Assembly: GCA_031272505.1 (NCBI GenBank)
Contig: JAISTQ010000043.1
Location: 1 to 64,000, forward strand
Length of the DNA stretch: 64,000 nucleotides
Direction of reading: 5' to 3'
Source: Propionibacteriaceae bacterium
GTDB taxonomy: Bacteria > Actinomycetota > Actinomycetes > Propionibacteriales > Propionibacteriaceae
Part shown: positions 12,808 through 21,887 of the stretch, piece after piece
Position numbering within the stretch: the stretch's first letter is position 1
Layout of the letters: each line of letters starts with the position of its first letter
The notes under the pieces: generated by a model
Seen by the model: only the letters and a program-made list of their open reading frames with translations
Databases searched by the model: none
Told to the model about the DNA's origin: nothing
Position numbers and translations under genes: made by a program

Positions 12808-15455
12808 TGCAGCACTCTCGTGATCGCGTCCAGCGCCGCCTTCGCGCCCGCCGGGTCCGTCCCGCCGCCTTGGGCGAGATCATCCCGGCCGCCGCCCTTG
12901 CCGCCCAATTGCGGGGCGCCGACGCCGACCAAGGCACCCGCCTGCGCGCCCAAAGCCCGCGCGGCCGCCGTGGTCGCCACCACCAGGCCGGGCTTGCCGC
13001 CCGCCGGCAGGCCGATCAGCACCACCACGCCCGGCGCCTCGCCGAGCTTGTCGCGCAGCTTGATGGCCAGGTTGCGCAAATCCTCACCGGCGGCCTCGGG
13101 CAGCACGGTGGCCACCAACTGGTAGCCGCCCACCGTCTCGGCGGTGGCGAGCAATTCGGGGACGCGCGCGTACAGTTGCGCGCTGTGCAGTTCGGCGATC
13201 CGCTTCTCGGCCGCCTTCAACTGCTCCACCAGCTTCACCACCCGGTCTTCAAGCTGGTCGGGCTGGACTTTCAGGGTGTCGGCCAGCGAATAGACCAACG
13301 CCCGTTCCTTGGAGAGCTTGCCGAAGGCGTCATTGGATACCAGCGCCTCCACCCGGCGGATGCCCGAGCCCACCGAGGATTCGGAAATCAAATCGAGCAG
13401 GCCGATCTGCGAGGTGTGCTCCACGTGGGTGCCGCCGCAAAGCTCGCGCGACCACGGGCCGGCCAGCTCCACCATGCGCACGATCTCGCCGTATTTCTCG
13501 CCGAACATCGCCTGCGCGCCCAGGGCCTTCGCCTCCGCGATCGGCATCTCGGTGGCGGTGACCTCCCAATCGGCCAGGATCGCCTCGTTCGAGATGCCTT
13601 CCAGCTCCTGCTGCATGTCCTTGCTCAGGCCTTGCGGCGAGTTGAAGTCGAAACGCAGGTAGCCGGGCTTGTTGAACGAGCCCTGCTGCGCGGTGGTCGG
13701 GCCGAGAATCTGCCGCAAACCGGCGTTGACGATGTGGGTCGCCGTGTGCGCCCGGCAGGATTCCAGCCGGGCCACCGCGTCCACCTGGGCCTGCACCGCC
13801 GCGCCCACGGCCAACTCGCCGTCGGCGACGCGCACCTTGTGCACGATCAAACCTTGCACCGGTTTCTGCACGTCCAAAACTTCCAAGACCAAGCCGTCGC
13901 CGGTGATCAAGCCGGAATCGGCGTCCTGACCGCCCGCCTCGGCGTAGAACGGCGTCTCCGCGAGTACCACCTCGACCACCTCGCCGTTCGCGGCGTGCCG
14001 CACCGACTCGCGGCCCGACACGATGCCCTTGACGACGGTGGCGACGTCCAACTCGGTGAAGCCGAGGAACGGCGTCTCGCCCTGCAGCCGGATGTCGCGG
14101 TAGGCCTCGGTGGCCAGCTCGCCGCCCTTCTTGGCCTTCGCGTCCGCCTTGGCGCGATCCTTCTGCTCTTTCATCAGGCGGTCGAACTCGGCGCGATCCA
14201 CGCTCAGCCCGGCCTCCTCGGCCATCTCCAGGGTGATGTCGATCGGGAAGCCCTTCTCGTCATGCAGCTTGAAGGCGATGTCGCCCGCCAACTGCGCGCT
14301 GCCCGCGTCCTTGGCCGCGCCCGCCGCCAGATCGAAGTAGTTGATGCCGGATTTCAAGGTGCGCCGGAAGGCGTCCTCCTCGGCGTAGGCGGTGGCCGAC
14401 ACCCGCGCCCACTGCTCGTCAATCTCCGGGTAGGAGACGTGCATCTGCTCGCGCGATACCGGCAGCAGTTCGGGCAGCACCGGATCTTCGACGCCGAGCA
14501 GCCACATCGCCCGGATCGAGCGGCGCAGCAGCCGCCGCAGCACATAGCCGCGCGCCTCATTGCCGGGGGTGACGCCGTCCGTCATCAGCATCAGGGCGGA
14601 ACGGACGTGGTCGGCGACCACCCGCATCCGCACGTCGTCGGCGGCGTTCGCATGGTATTGCTTGCCCGCCAGCTCTCCGGCCTTCAGCAGCACCGGGAAC
14701 ACCTCGTCGATCTCGTACATGTTGTCGACGCCCTGCAGCAGATAGGCGGTGCGTTCCAGCCCCATGCCGGTGTCGATGTTCTTGCTGGGCAACTGCCGGG
14801 AGACGTCGAAATCATCCTTGGCGCGCACCTCGGAGAGCTCTTCGGTCTGGAAGACCAGGTTCCAGATCTCCAGGAAGCGGTCCTCGTCGGCCTCCGGGCC
14901 GCCGTCGGGGCCGAATTCCTTGCCGCGATCAATATAGATCTCGGAGCAGGGGCCGCCGGGGCCGGGCACACCCATGTGCCAATAGTTGTCTTTGAGGCCG
15001 CGGCGCTGGATCCGCTCGCGGGGCACGCCCGTCTTCGCCCACAGGTCGGCGCCCTCGTCGTCGTCGTAATAGACGGTGACCCACACCTTGTCGCCGTCAA
15101 AGCCGTAGCCGCCTTCGGATTGCGGATTGGTGATCAGCTCCCAGGCGTACTGGATCGCGCCTTCCTTGAAATAGTCGCCGAAGGAGAAATTGCCGTTCAT
15201 CTGGAAGAACGTGCCATGCCGGGTGGTCTTGCCGACTTCCTCGATGTCCAGGGTGCGCACGCACTTCTGCACGCTCACAGCGCGCCGGTAGGGAGAATCC
15301 TCGGCCCCGGTGAAATAGGGCTTGAACGGCACCATGCCGGCGTTCACGAATAGCAGCGTCGGATCGTTGTAGATCAACGACGCCGAGGGCACGATCACAT
15401 GCTCCTTGGACGCGAAGAAATCCAAGAACCGCTGCCGAATCTCCGCAGTCTTCAT
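12804..15455 (-). CDS. alaS: Alanyl-tRNA synthetase
   Basis: An 883-residue class II synthetase that charges and proofreads tRNA-Ala. Seen: the catalytic core from TAEIRQRFLDFFASKEHVIVPSA with motif 2 around HHGTFFQMNGNFSFGDYFKE (read TRHGTFFQMNGNFSFGDYFK), the tRNA-recognition domain, the editing-site Zn motifs HTATH (HxxxH) and CGGTHVEH (CxxxH), and a C-terminal DHHA1-type Gly-rich domain ending in GGGRDDLAQGGG. A GTG at 15458 is also in frame, but the ATG at 15455 has GAGG six bases upstream. No T-box leader is visible in the ~96-base gap before it. Confidence 0.97.
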   Translation of the reverse strand: MKTAEIRQRFLDFFASKEHVIVPSASLIYNDPTLLFVNAGMVPFKPYFTGAEDSPYRRAVSVQKCVRTLDIEEVGKTTRHGTFFQMNGNFSFGDYFKEGAIQYAWELITNPQSEGGYGFDGDKVWVTVYYDDDEGADLWAKTGVPRERIQRRGLKDNYWHMGVPGPGGPCSEIYIDRGKEFGPDGGPEADEDRFLEIWNLVFQTEELSEVRAKDDFDVSRQLPSKNIDTGMGLERTAYLLQGVDNMYEIDEVFPVLLKAGELAGKQYHANAADDVRMRVVADHVRSALMLMTDGVTPGNEARGYVLRRLLRRSIRAMWLLGVEDPVLPELLPVSREQMHVSYPEIDEQWARVSATAYAEEDAFRRTLKSGINYFDLAAGAAKDAGSAQLAGDIAFKLHDEKGFPIDITLEMAEEAGLSVDRAEFDRLMKEQKDRAKADAKAKKGGELATEAYRDIRLQGETPFLGFTELDVATVVKGIVSGRESVRHAANGEVVEVVLAETPFYAEAGGQDADSGLITGDGLVLEVLDVQKPVQGLIVHKVRVADGELAVGAAVQAQVDAVARLESCRAHTATHIVNAGLRQILGPTTAQQGSFNKPGYLRFDFNSPQGLSKDMQQELEGISNEAILADWEVTATEMPIAEAKALGAQAMFGEKYGEIVRMVELAGPWSRELCGGTHVEHTSQIGLLDLISESSVGSGIRRVEALVSNDAFGKLSKERALVYSLADTLKVQPDQLEDRVVKLVEQLKAAEKRIAELHSAQLYARVPELLATAETVGGYQLVATVLPEAAGEDLRNLAIKLRDKLGEAPGVVVLIGLPAGGKPGLVVATTAAARALGAQAGALVGVGAPQLGGKGGGRDDLAQGGGTDPAGAKAALDAITRVLQ

Positions 15456-15551
15456 CACTTACCTCTTCAAATCAAGTTGGCGCGCACAACCCGTCAATCC
15501 TACCCCGCATTGAAAGCGAATACCCCATTTGCCCAGGGGTTCGGCGGAAAG

Positions 15552-15761
15552 CTACTCGACTTCGTCAATCTCGCGCAGCAACTCGACTTCGCGGGCTTTC
15601 ATGTTTTCTTTGACGTCCGCAAAAAAATCGGTGACGCTATCCATGAATGATCCGGCGATGGAGCGGCTGCCCACCAGGCGGCCCAGCGTCTTCGGGGCCT
15701 TGGAGAGCACGAACGCGGTGGCGGCAACGCCCAGCGAAATCCAGAAAATGCGCTTGATCAT
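15552..15761 (-). CDS. Small membrane-anchored hypothetical protein (partner of DUF948 protein)
   Basis: A 69-residue protein with one N-terminal hydrophobic segment (MIKRIFWISLGVAATAFVLS), a basic middle and an amphipathic acidic C-terminal helix (FADVKENMKAREVELLREIDEVE). It is coupled to the DUF948 gene by an ATGA overlap. Small proteins of this shape accompany DUF948 genes ahead of alaS in many actinobacteria; the function is not known. It may form a membrane complex with its neighbour. Confidence 0.75.
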   Translation of the reverse strand: MIKRIFWISLGVAATAFVLSKAPKTLGRLVGSRSIAGSFMDSVTDFFADVKENMKAREVELLREIDEVE

Positions 15762-16144
15762 TGCTTCGCCCGTTTCGCCGTCTTGCCCTTGGTGGCCTTG
15801 CGCACGCCATAGGCGAAGGCGGAAGTCTTCACCAGCGGGCCGGTGATGGTGGACTTCACCACATTCGAGACCCCGGCGATGTTGCTGCTCACCTTGGCCG
15901 CGTGGGACGTCACCTTGGAGACGTCCTCAGTGACGTAGGAGAGCTTCTCCAGCTCGGTGTTGGTGGCCGCCACCGTGCCCTTGAGTTCCTGCAAAATGGG
16001 GACGGTGTTGTGGCCCATGTCGCGCACCGCGAGCCGCACCTCCTCCAGCACCCGGCCCAGCTTCAACAGCGGGACCGCCGCAAACAACACGAAGACGACG
16101 AACGCCCCGGCGGCAATCAATCCGGCAATCTCACCAGCAGACAT
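15758..16144 (-). CDS. DUF948 domain-containing membrane protein
   Basis: A 128-residue protein with one N-terminal membrane segment (AGLIAAGAFVVFVLFAAVPLL, about residues 6-27), a long predicted coiled-coil (VLEEVRLAVRDMGHNTVPILQEL...NTELEKLSYVTEDVSKVTSHA) and a basic tail (KATKGKTAKRAKQ). This is the DUF948 pattern. The ATG has GGGAGG seven bases upstream. The gene lies between rarA and alaS, a conserved place in actinobacteria; rpsD, often present there, is not found. The role is unknown, probably at the envelope. Confidence 0.85.
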   Translation of the reverse strand: MSAGEIAGLIAAGAFVVFVLFAAVPLLKLGRVLEEVRLAVRDMGHNTVPILQELKGTVAATNTELEKLSYVTEDVSKVTSHAAKVSSNIAGVSNVVKSTITGPLVKTSAFAYGVRKATKGKTAKRAKQ

Positions 16145-16180
16145 CTATTGGCCTCCCTTTCACTTGTGCCACAGCTTACT

Positions 16181-17545
16181 CTAACTCTCCGGCTCTCTTC
16201 CCAGCAGCTTGTTGATCGCGTCCAGACGTTCGATCATCGCCGCCTCCGCGCCGTGATCGGTCGGGGTGTAGTAAGTCTCACCCTCAAGCTCAGCTGGAAG
16301 ATACGTCTGCGGGGCGACCGCGTGCGGGAAGTTGTGCGCGTATTGATACTTGACGGGCTGTCGCTTCGCCCCCGGATAGTGGGTGTCGCGCAGGTGGACG
16401 GGCACCACCCCGATCTGGCCCGCGTTCACCTTTTCTAAGGCCGAATCGACGGCCATGATCACCGCATTCGACTTTGGGGCGAGCGCGGCGGCGATGGTGG
16501 CGTGCGCGAGGGTGATCCGGCCTTCGGGCATCCCGATGAGCTGCACCGCCTGGGCGGCGGCCACACAGAGCGGCAGGATGTGCGGGGCGGCCATCCCGAT
16601 GTCCTCGGAAGCCAGGATGATCAGGCGGCGGGCGATGAAACGCGGATCCTCCCCGGCGGCGATCATCCGGGCCAGATAGTGCAAGGCGGCCTGCACGTCA
16701 GAGCCGCGCACACTCTTGATGAAGGCGGAGATCACGTCATAGTGCTGGTCGCCCTCGCGGTCGTAGCGGACCACCGCGCGGTCGATGGCGGTGGTGACGA
16801 TCTCCGGGGTGACCACGATGGGTGAGGGCGCGTCGGCGTCCGCCAACTCCTTCGCGGCCAGCGCGGATTCCTCCAGATAGGTGAGCGCTCGGCGGGCATC
16901 CCCGCCCGCGAGGCGGATCAAGGTGGCGCGGGCGTCGTCGTCCAACGCGTACTCCCCCGCCAAGCCGCGCGCGTCTGCCAACGCCCGTGCGATCACGGTG
17001 TCGATGTCGGCGTCCGTGAGCGGCTCCAACGTCAACAGCACCGAGCGCGAAAGCAGCGGCGAGATCACCGAGAAAGACGGATTCTCGGTGGTGGCGGCGA
17101 TCAGCGTCACCAGCCGGTTCTCCACGGCGGGCAGCAGCACATCTTGCTGCGTCTTCGAGAAGCGGTGTACCTCGTCAATGAAAAGCACGGTGGGACGGCC
17201 GCGGGCCAGTTCGCGTTTCGCCGTCTCCAACTCGGCGCGCACCTCCTTCACCCCGGCGGTCACCGCTGAAATTTCCACGAAACGGCGGTTCGAGGTGTAC
17301 GCCACGATCGCGGCGATGGTGGTCTTTCCCACCCCCGGCGGCCCCCAGAGGAACACCGACATCGGCGTTTCGGTCTCCGCCAGCCGCCGCAGCACCGAAC
17401 CGGGCGCCTTCAGGCGCTCCTGCCCCACCAACTCGTCCAACGTCTGCGGGCGCATCCGCACCGCCAAGGGGGCATCGCGCAGCCCCAGCGAGAGGCTGCC
17501 ACCCCCCATCGGCTCGTCGACATTCCCGAACAGATCCGCGCTCAC
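16181..17545 (-). CDS. rarA: Replication-associated recombination protein A (AAA+ ATPase)
   Basis: A 454-residue AAA+ ATPase (MgsA/RarA family) acting at stalled replication forks. Seen: a short N-terminal region, Walker A GPPGVGKTTIAAIVAY (about residues 69-84), Walker B VLFIDEVHRFSKTQQD, sensor and arginine-finger segments, and a C-terminal tetramerisation region with the conserved GMPEGRITLAHATIAAALAPKSN and PVHLRDTHYPGAKR blocks. The start is a GTG six bases after a TAAGGT -10 box. It heads the minus-strand run towards alaS and aroB and is divergent from livK. Confidence 0.95.
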   Translation of the reverse strand: MSADLFGNVDEPMGGGSLSLGLRDAPLAVRMRPQTLDELVGQERLKAPGSVLRRLAETETPMSVFLWGPPGVGKTTIAAIVAYTSNRRFVEISAVTAGVKEVRAELETAKRELARGRPTVLFIDEVHRFSKTQQDVLLPAVENRLVTLIAATTENPSFSVISPLLSRSVLLTLEPLTDADIDTVIARALADARGLAGEYALDDDARATLIRLAGGDARRALTYLEESALAAKELADADAPSPIVVTPEIVTTAIDRAVVRYDREGDQHYDVISAFIKSVRGSDVQAALHYLARMIAAGEDPRFIARRLIILASEDIGMAAPHILPLCVAAAQAVQLIGMPEGRITLAHATIAAALAPKSNAVIMAVDSALEKVNAGQIGVVPVHLRDTHYPGAKRQPVKYQYAHNFPHAVAPQTYLPAELEGETYYTPTDHGAEAAMIERLDAINKLLGREPES

Positions 17546-17551
17546 ACCAAT

Positions 17552-17557
17552 ACCTTA
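17552..17557 (-). promoter_or_regulatory. -10 box of rarA (leaderless type)
   Basis: TAAGGT read on the minus strand is followed by ATTGGT and then the GTG start codon. The six-base spacing predicts a transcript starting at or beside the GTG. There is no good Shine-Dalgarno at the usual distance. Confidence 0.4.
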
Positions 17558-17682
17558 GCCCGAATAGTTACCATATCTCCGCCGCTAGGAAACATGCGAG
17601 TAACACACCCCTCGTACAGTGTGCAAATCAGCAATTCAACGCTGGCGGTATCATGCCGCCCTTAAAGATGGGAAGAAAACAC

Positions 17683-18831
17683 ATGAAGAATAGCTGGACT
17701 CGTAAGGCTCTGGCCCTCGGGGCCGCAGTCTCCGTCGCACTGACGCTCAGCGCCTGTGGCGGCTCCGGAGACTCTGGAGAAACTTACAAACTCGGATTGA
17801 TCGCCCCCTTCTCCGGCTCGGAGAACATGTTCGGCGATTACATGAAGAACGCTGCCGTGTTGGCGGCGAACGAAATTAACGAAGCCGGCGGCGTGCTCGG
17901 CAAGCAGATCGAAATCGTCACCGAAGATGACGCCTGCGACGCCACCCAGGGCGCGGCTGCCGCACAGAAGCTGGTCTCCGCTGGCGTGGTCGCCTCCGTG
18001 GGCGGCTACTGCTCCGGCGCCACCCTGCCGACGCTGCCGATCTTCTACGAGGCGAAGATTCCGGAGCTGATCTCCGTGGCCAACTCCGACAACCTGATCA
18101 AGGACAACACCGGCAACGTGTGGCTGCTGGACGGCACCGGCACCCAGCAGGCCGCCACCGCCTTGAAGTGGGTGCAGCAGAACGGCTTCACCAACCTGGT
18201 AGTCATTGACGACAAGACGGACTATTCGGCGAACCTGGCCACCAAGTTCGTGGAGGCGGCCACCGCGGCTGGCTTCACCGTCACCACTGATTCGCTGACG
18301 CCGAAGGAAAGCGACTTCTCCGCTCAGGTGAACAAGATCAAGAGCGCGAACGCGGACTTCTTCTACTTCACCGGCTATGTGCAAGAGGCGGGCCTGTTGG
18401 TCAAGCAGGCGGTGGAAGCGGGCTACACCGGTTCCATCCTGCTCGGCGACGGCTCGGTGGATTCCAAGGTCGCCGAGATCGCCGGCCTGGAGAACTGCCA
18501 GAACGTCTACGCCACCTACACCAAGACCCCGGACATGTTGGACGACGGCGGCGCCTTCGCGGCGGCTTACAAGGAAGTCTCCGGCGGCACCGACCCCGGC
18601 CCGTACTCGATCCACTCCTACGACACCGTGAAGGTGTGGGCGGCGGCTGCCGAGGCGGCTGGCTCGGTCGAGATGGACAAGATCAACGAGGCTTTGAAGA
18701 CGCTCACCTATGAGGGTCTGACGGGCACCGTGCACTTCGAGGCAGACGGCTCCCGCACCGGCGAGGGCGGCTTCGTCATCGTCTCAAATAAGGACGACGG
18801 CGTCTTCAAGCTGTTTGACGCACTAACCTAA
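17683..18831 (+). CDS. livK: Branched-chain amino-acid ABC transporter, substrate-binding lipoprotein
   Basis: A 382-residue periplasmic-binding-fold lipoprotein of the Leu/Ile/Val (HAAT) class. The signal peptide (MKNSWTRKALALGAAVSVA) ends in the lipobox LSAC, so Lgt would modify the Cys near residue 25. The mature part starts with YKLGLIAPFSGSENMFGDYM, then AAVLAANEINEAGGVLGKQIEIVTEDDACD, as in LivJ/LivK. An ATG at 17653 is in frame, but the ATG at 17683 has GGGAAG seven bases upstream and begins a proper signal sequence. It heads livKHMGF. The substrate may be branched-chain or another hydrophobic amino acid. Confidence 0.93.
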   Translation: MKNSWTRKALALGAAVSVALTLSACGGSGDSGETYKLGLIAPFSGSENMFGDYMKNAAVLAANEINEAGGVLGKQIEIVTEDDACDATQGAAAAQKLVSAGVVASVGGYCSGATLPTLPIFYEAKIPELISVANSDNLIKDNTGNVWLLDGTGTQQAATALKWVQQNGFTNLVVIDDKTDYSANLATKFVEAATAAGFTVTTDSLTPKESDFSAQVNKIKSANADFFYFTGYVQEAGLLVKQAVEAGYTGSILLGDGSVDSKVAEIAGLENCQNVYATYTKTPDMLDDGGAFAAAYKEVSGGTDPGPYSIHSYDTVKVWAAAAEAAGSVEMDKINEALKTLTYEGLTGTVHFEADGSRTGEGGFVIVSNKDDGVFKLFDALT

Positions 18832-18843
18832 AACTCAATGACC

Positions 18844-18870
18844 GGGGGGCAGTCCAATGGGCTGTCCCCC
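18844..18870 (+). terminator. Strong hairpin between livK and livH (partial terminator or RNA stabiliser)
   Basis: A 12-bp stem (GGGGGGCAGTCC against GGGCTGTCCCCC, two G-T pairs) closes a three-base AAT loop. No T run follows, so it is not a classic Rho-independent terminator. Its place between the binding-protein gene and the permease genes suggests that it raises livK mRNA relative to the rest, by attenuation or by 3' end protection. A weak -10-like TATGCT follows at about 18892-18897. Confidence 0.7.
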
Positions 18871-18932
18871 GTGTCCTCAGCATCACTTGCGCTATGCTGG
18901 GGCGCCAGAGCCGGTAACCATAAGGAAAACAA

Positions 18933-19868
18933 ATGACCCAAGTGATCCTGAACGGCCTGTTCGTGGGCTCGTTCTACGCGCTGATCGCGCTGGGTTACTC
19001 GATGGTTTACGGCATCATCAAGCTGCTGAACTTCGCCCACGGCGACATTTTCATGTTCGGCGCCTACATCGGCATGACGTGCCTGGTCGCCATCCCGGGC
19101 ATCGGCAGCCTCGGCATCGGCGCGCTGGCTGTCATCTTGCTGGTCTCCATCGTGTTGACGGGCACCACCGGGGTGCTGATTGAGGCGCTCGCCTACCGGC
19201 CGTTGCGCACCGCCCCTCGGCTCTCGGTGTTGATCACCGCAGTCGGCATGTCGTTTTTCCTGGAGTACGGCGTGCGGCAGATCTGGGGCCCCGATCCGCA
19301 GCCGTGGCCCAGCAATGGCCGGCTTTCGGATTTCCTGAGCACCACCGACGCCACCGGCGCCAAGCAGCAGCTTTCGGTGCCCATCTTTGACGGCGCGCTC
19401 ACCTACTCGCAACTGGTCATCCTGGCGTTCGCGGTGGTGTTGATGGCCGCCCTCGCGCTCTACATCGGCAAGACCCGTGAAGGCCGGGCGATGCGGGCCA
19501 TCGCCCTGGATCAGCGGGCCGCCTCCCTGATGGGCGTGAACGTGAACGCCACCATCTCGCGGGTGTTCTTCATCGGATCGGCGATGGCGGGCGTAGCCGG
19601 CGTGATGCACGGCGCGTATTATTCTTCGATCACCTTCCTGATGGGCTTCCTGCTCGGCCTGAAGGCGTTCACCGCCGCGGTGATCGGCGGCATCGGCAAC
19701 CTCTACGGGGCGATGCTCGGCGGGTTGACGTTGGGGCTGCTGGAGTCGATCGGCACCACGCTGCTCGGCGGCGAGTGGAAGGATGTGTTCGCCTTCGTCT
19801 TCTTGATCCTGTTCCTGACCGTGAAGCCCACCGGCATTCTCGGCGAACGAGTGGTGGAGCGGATGTAG
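18933..19868 (+). CDS. livH: Branched-chain amino-acid ABC transporter permease LivH
   Basis: A 311-residue membrane protein with about eight hydrophobic segments. Seen: the LivH start LNGLFVGSFYALIALGYSMVYGIIKLLNFAHGD, and the EAA-like loop DQRAASLMGVNVN with GLKAFTAAVIGGIGNLYGAMLGG further on. The ATG has AAGGAA five bases upstream. It forms the heterodimeric membrane channel with LivM; the livM ATG follows its stop codon by one base. Confidence 0.95.
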   Translation: MTQVILNGLFVGSFYALIALGYSMVYGIIKLLNFAHGDIFMFGAYIGMTCLVAIPGIGSLGIGALAVILLVSIVLTGTTGVLIEALAYRPLRTAPRLSVLITAVGMSFFLEYGVRQIWGPDPQPWPSNGRLSDFLSTTDATGAKQQLSVPIFDGALTYSQLVILAFAVVLMAALALYIGKTREGRAMRAIALDQRAASLMGVNVNATISRVFFIGSAMAGVAGVMHGAYYSSITFLMGFLLGLKAFTAAVIGGIGNLYGAMLGGLTLGLLESIGTTLLGGEWKDVFAFVFLILFLTVKPTGILGERVVERM

Positions 19869-19869
19869 T

Positions 19870-20964
19870 ATGCCCATCGACGCCAAGACCAACCTGCTGC
19901 TCCCGCCGACCACGGGCCAAGCCCGCGCGAAGGCGAAATTCTCGTGGACGTCCGACCACGGCATCCTGCGCATCCTCGGCATCGTCGGCATCGTCTTCGT
20001 TTTCGCGCTGCCTTTGATCAATTCGGGCAACTACACCATCCAGTTGGGCACCCAGGCGCTCATCTACATCCTGTTGGCGCTGGGCCTGAACGTGGTGGTC
20101 GGCTACGCCGGCCTGCTGGATCTGGGCTATGTGGCCTTCTTCGCCGTCGGCGCCTACACTTCCGGCATCTTGACGACGCGGCTGGGCTGGCCGATGTGGG
20201 CCACCATCCCGGCCGTCATCCTGATGTGCGTCATCGCCGGCATCGTGATCGGCGGGCCGACGCTGCGGCTGCGCTCTGACTATCTGGCCATCGTCACCCT
20301 GGGCTTCGGCGAGATCATCCGCATCGTGGCCCAGAACTGGGAGCCGGTCACCGGTGGCCCCTCGGGCATCTTCGGCATCCCGTCGTGGTCTTTTGGCGGC
20401 TTCACGCTGAACAAGATCCAGCTCTACTATTTCTGCGCCGTCGTGGTGCTGCTGCTCGGCTGCTTCGGCATCCCGCGACTGGCCAAGGGCAAGCTGGGCC
20501 GGGCCTGGAAGGCGGTGCGCGACGACGAGGACGCCGCCGAGGCGATGGGCATCAACACCTACACCACCAAGATCACCGCGTACATCATCGGCGCGGTCTG
20601 GGCGGGCCTGGCCGGGCAGCTGCAGGCGTCGTTCATCTCGGTGGTCACCCCGTCATCCTTCGTCTTCCTGCAATCCGCGCTGGTCTTGATGGCCGTGGTG
20701 ATCGGCGGCATGGGCTCGGTGCCCGGCGTGATCCTGGGCGCGATCATCATCACCCTCGGCCCCGAGTTGCTGCGCGACGTCTGGGAGAACCGCTACCTCG
20801 CCTTCGGCATCCTGCTGCTGGTGGTGATGCTGGCCCGTCCGAAAGGCCTGTGGCCGTCCACCTCGGTCTTGCCGTGGTCGCGCGATAAACGCGATCACGA
20901 CGCCAAGGTGGAAACGCCCGCCAAGAGCCACGACTACGATCCGCAAGAGGAGGTGCCCTCATGA
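19870..20964 (+). CDS. livM: Branched-chain amino-acid ABC transporter permease LivM
   Basis: A 364-residue membrane permease. Seen: a ~35-residue cytoplasmic N-terminus, then the LivM pattern YILLALGLNVVVGYAGLLDLGYVAFFAVGAYTSG, RSDYLAIVTLGFGEIIRIVAQNW, the cytoplasmic loop AVRDDEDAAEAMGIN and GGMGSVPGVILGAIIITLGPELLRD. The hydrophilic tail of about 35 residues contains Lys/Asp/Glu. It overlaps livG by ATGA. Confidence 0.95.
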   Translation: MPIDAKTNLLLPPTTGQARAKAKFSWTSDHGILRILGIVGIVFVFALPLINSGNYTIQLGTQALIYILLALGLNVVVGYAGLLDLGYVAFFAVGAYTSGILTTRLGWPMWATIPAVILMCVIAGIVIGGPTLRLRSDYLAIVTLGFGEIIRIVAQNWEPVTGGPSGIFGIPSWSFGGFTLNKIQLYYFCAVVVLLLGCFGIPRLAKGKLGRAWKAVRDDEDAAEAMGINTYTTKITAYIIGAVWAGLAGQLQASFISVVTPSSFVFLQSALVLMAVVIGGMGSVPGVILGAIIITLGPELLRDVWENRYLAFGILLLVVMLARPKGLWPSTSVLPWSRDKRDHDAKVETPAKSHDYDPQEEVPS

Positions 20965-21887
20965 CGCATATCGCGCATGGCACCACCACCGCCCAGGTGT
21001 TGGACGGCGTGGATCGCAACATCTTGCTGTCCGTGGAGAACCTGGTGATGCGCTTCGGCGGCGTGACGGCGGTCGACGGCATGAACATGACGGTGGAACG
21101 CGGCGAGATCCTCTCCGTGATCGGCCCGAACGGCGCTGGCAAAACCTCGGTGTTCAACTGCATCTCCGGCTTCTACCGGCCCACCTCCGGCTCGATCAAG
21201 TTCCTCGCCGAGGAGATCACCAAGACCCGCCCGTCGGAGATCACCAAGATGGGCATGGCCCGCACCTTCCAGAATCTCCGCCTCTTCAAGGACATGTCGA
21301 TCCTGGACAACGTGAAGACCGGCCTGCATTCGCGGATCAAGCAGCATTGGTATCACGCCTTCCTGCACACCCCGAGCTTCAAGAAGACCGAGCATTTCAT
21401 TGACGAGACCGCCCGCGGCTGGCTGGAGTTCGTGGGTTTCTCCGGGGACGAGCGGGTGTACGTCACCCAGCTTCCCTATGGCGAGCAGCGCCGGGTGGAG
21501 ATCGCCCGCGCGCTGTGCACCTCCCCGCAACTGCTGCTGCTGGACGAGCCCGCCGCCGGCCTGAACCACGCGGAGAAGCGCGCGCTGATCGAGTTGATCC
21601 GCAAGATCCAGGCACTCGGCGTCTCCATCGTGCTGATCGAGCACGACATGGGCCTGGTGATGGACATCTCGGAGCGCATCATCGTGCTCAACTACGGCAA
21701 GGAGATCGCGGTGGGCACCCCGGAGGAAATCCGCTCCAACCCGCTGGTGATCGAGGCCTATCTGGGCGCTGAGGAAGGCCAGGCCGCCGACGCCACCGGC
21801 GCGGACGTCGAGCTGCTGGCCGACGAAGCCGAGATCGACGAGGCGCTCGAAGAGATCGAAGCCGAGCCGGAGAAGAGGGGCCACTGA
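20961..21887 (+). CDS. livG: Branched-chain amino-acid ABC transporter ATP-binding protein LivG
   Basis: A 308-residue ATPase. Seen: the N-terminal LSVENLVMRFGGVTAVDGMNMTVERGE, Walker A GPNGAGKTSVFNCISG (about residues 55-70), the LivG-type RTFQNLRLFKDMSILDNV, signature LPYGEQRRVEIARAL, Walker B LLLLDEPAAGLNHAEK and the H-loop VLIEHDM. The last ~40 residues, rich in Ala, Glu and Asp, are beyond the usual LivG end and look disordered. Coupled to livM (ATGA) and to livF (TGATG). Confidence 0.96.
   Translation: MTHIAHGTTTAQVLDGVDRNILLSVENLVMRFGGVTAVDGMNMTVERGEILSVIGPNGAGKTSVFNCISGFYRPTSGSIKFLAEEITKTRPSEITKMGMARTFQNLRLFKDMSILDNVKTGLHSRIKQHWYHAFLHTPSFKKTEHFIDETARGWLEFVGFSGDERVYVTQLPYGEQRRVEIARALCTSPQLLLLDEPAAGLNHAEKRALIELIRKIQALGVSIVLIEHDMGLVMDISERIIVLNYGKEIAVGTPEEIRSNPLVIEAYLGAEEGQAADATGADVELLADEAEIDEALEEIEAEPEKRGH

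Noticed and set aside
12780..15353. An 857-codon plus-strand frame opposite alaS
   Set aside because: Same mirror effect; the minus strand encodes a full alanyl-tRNA synthetase with all motifs.
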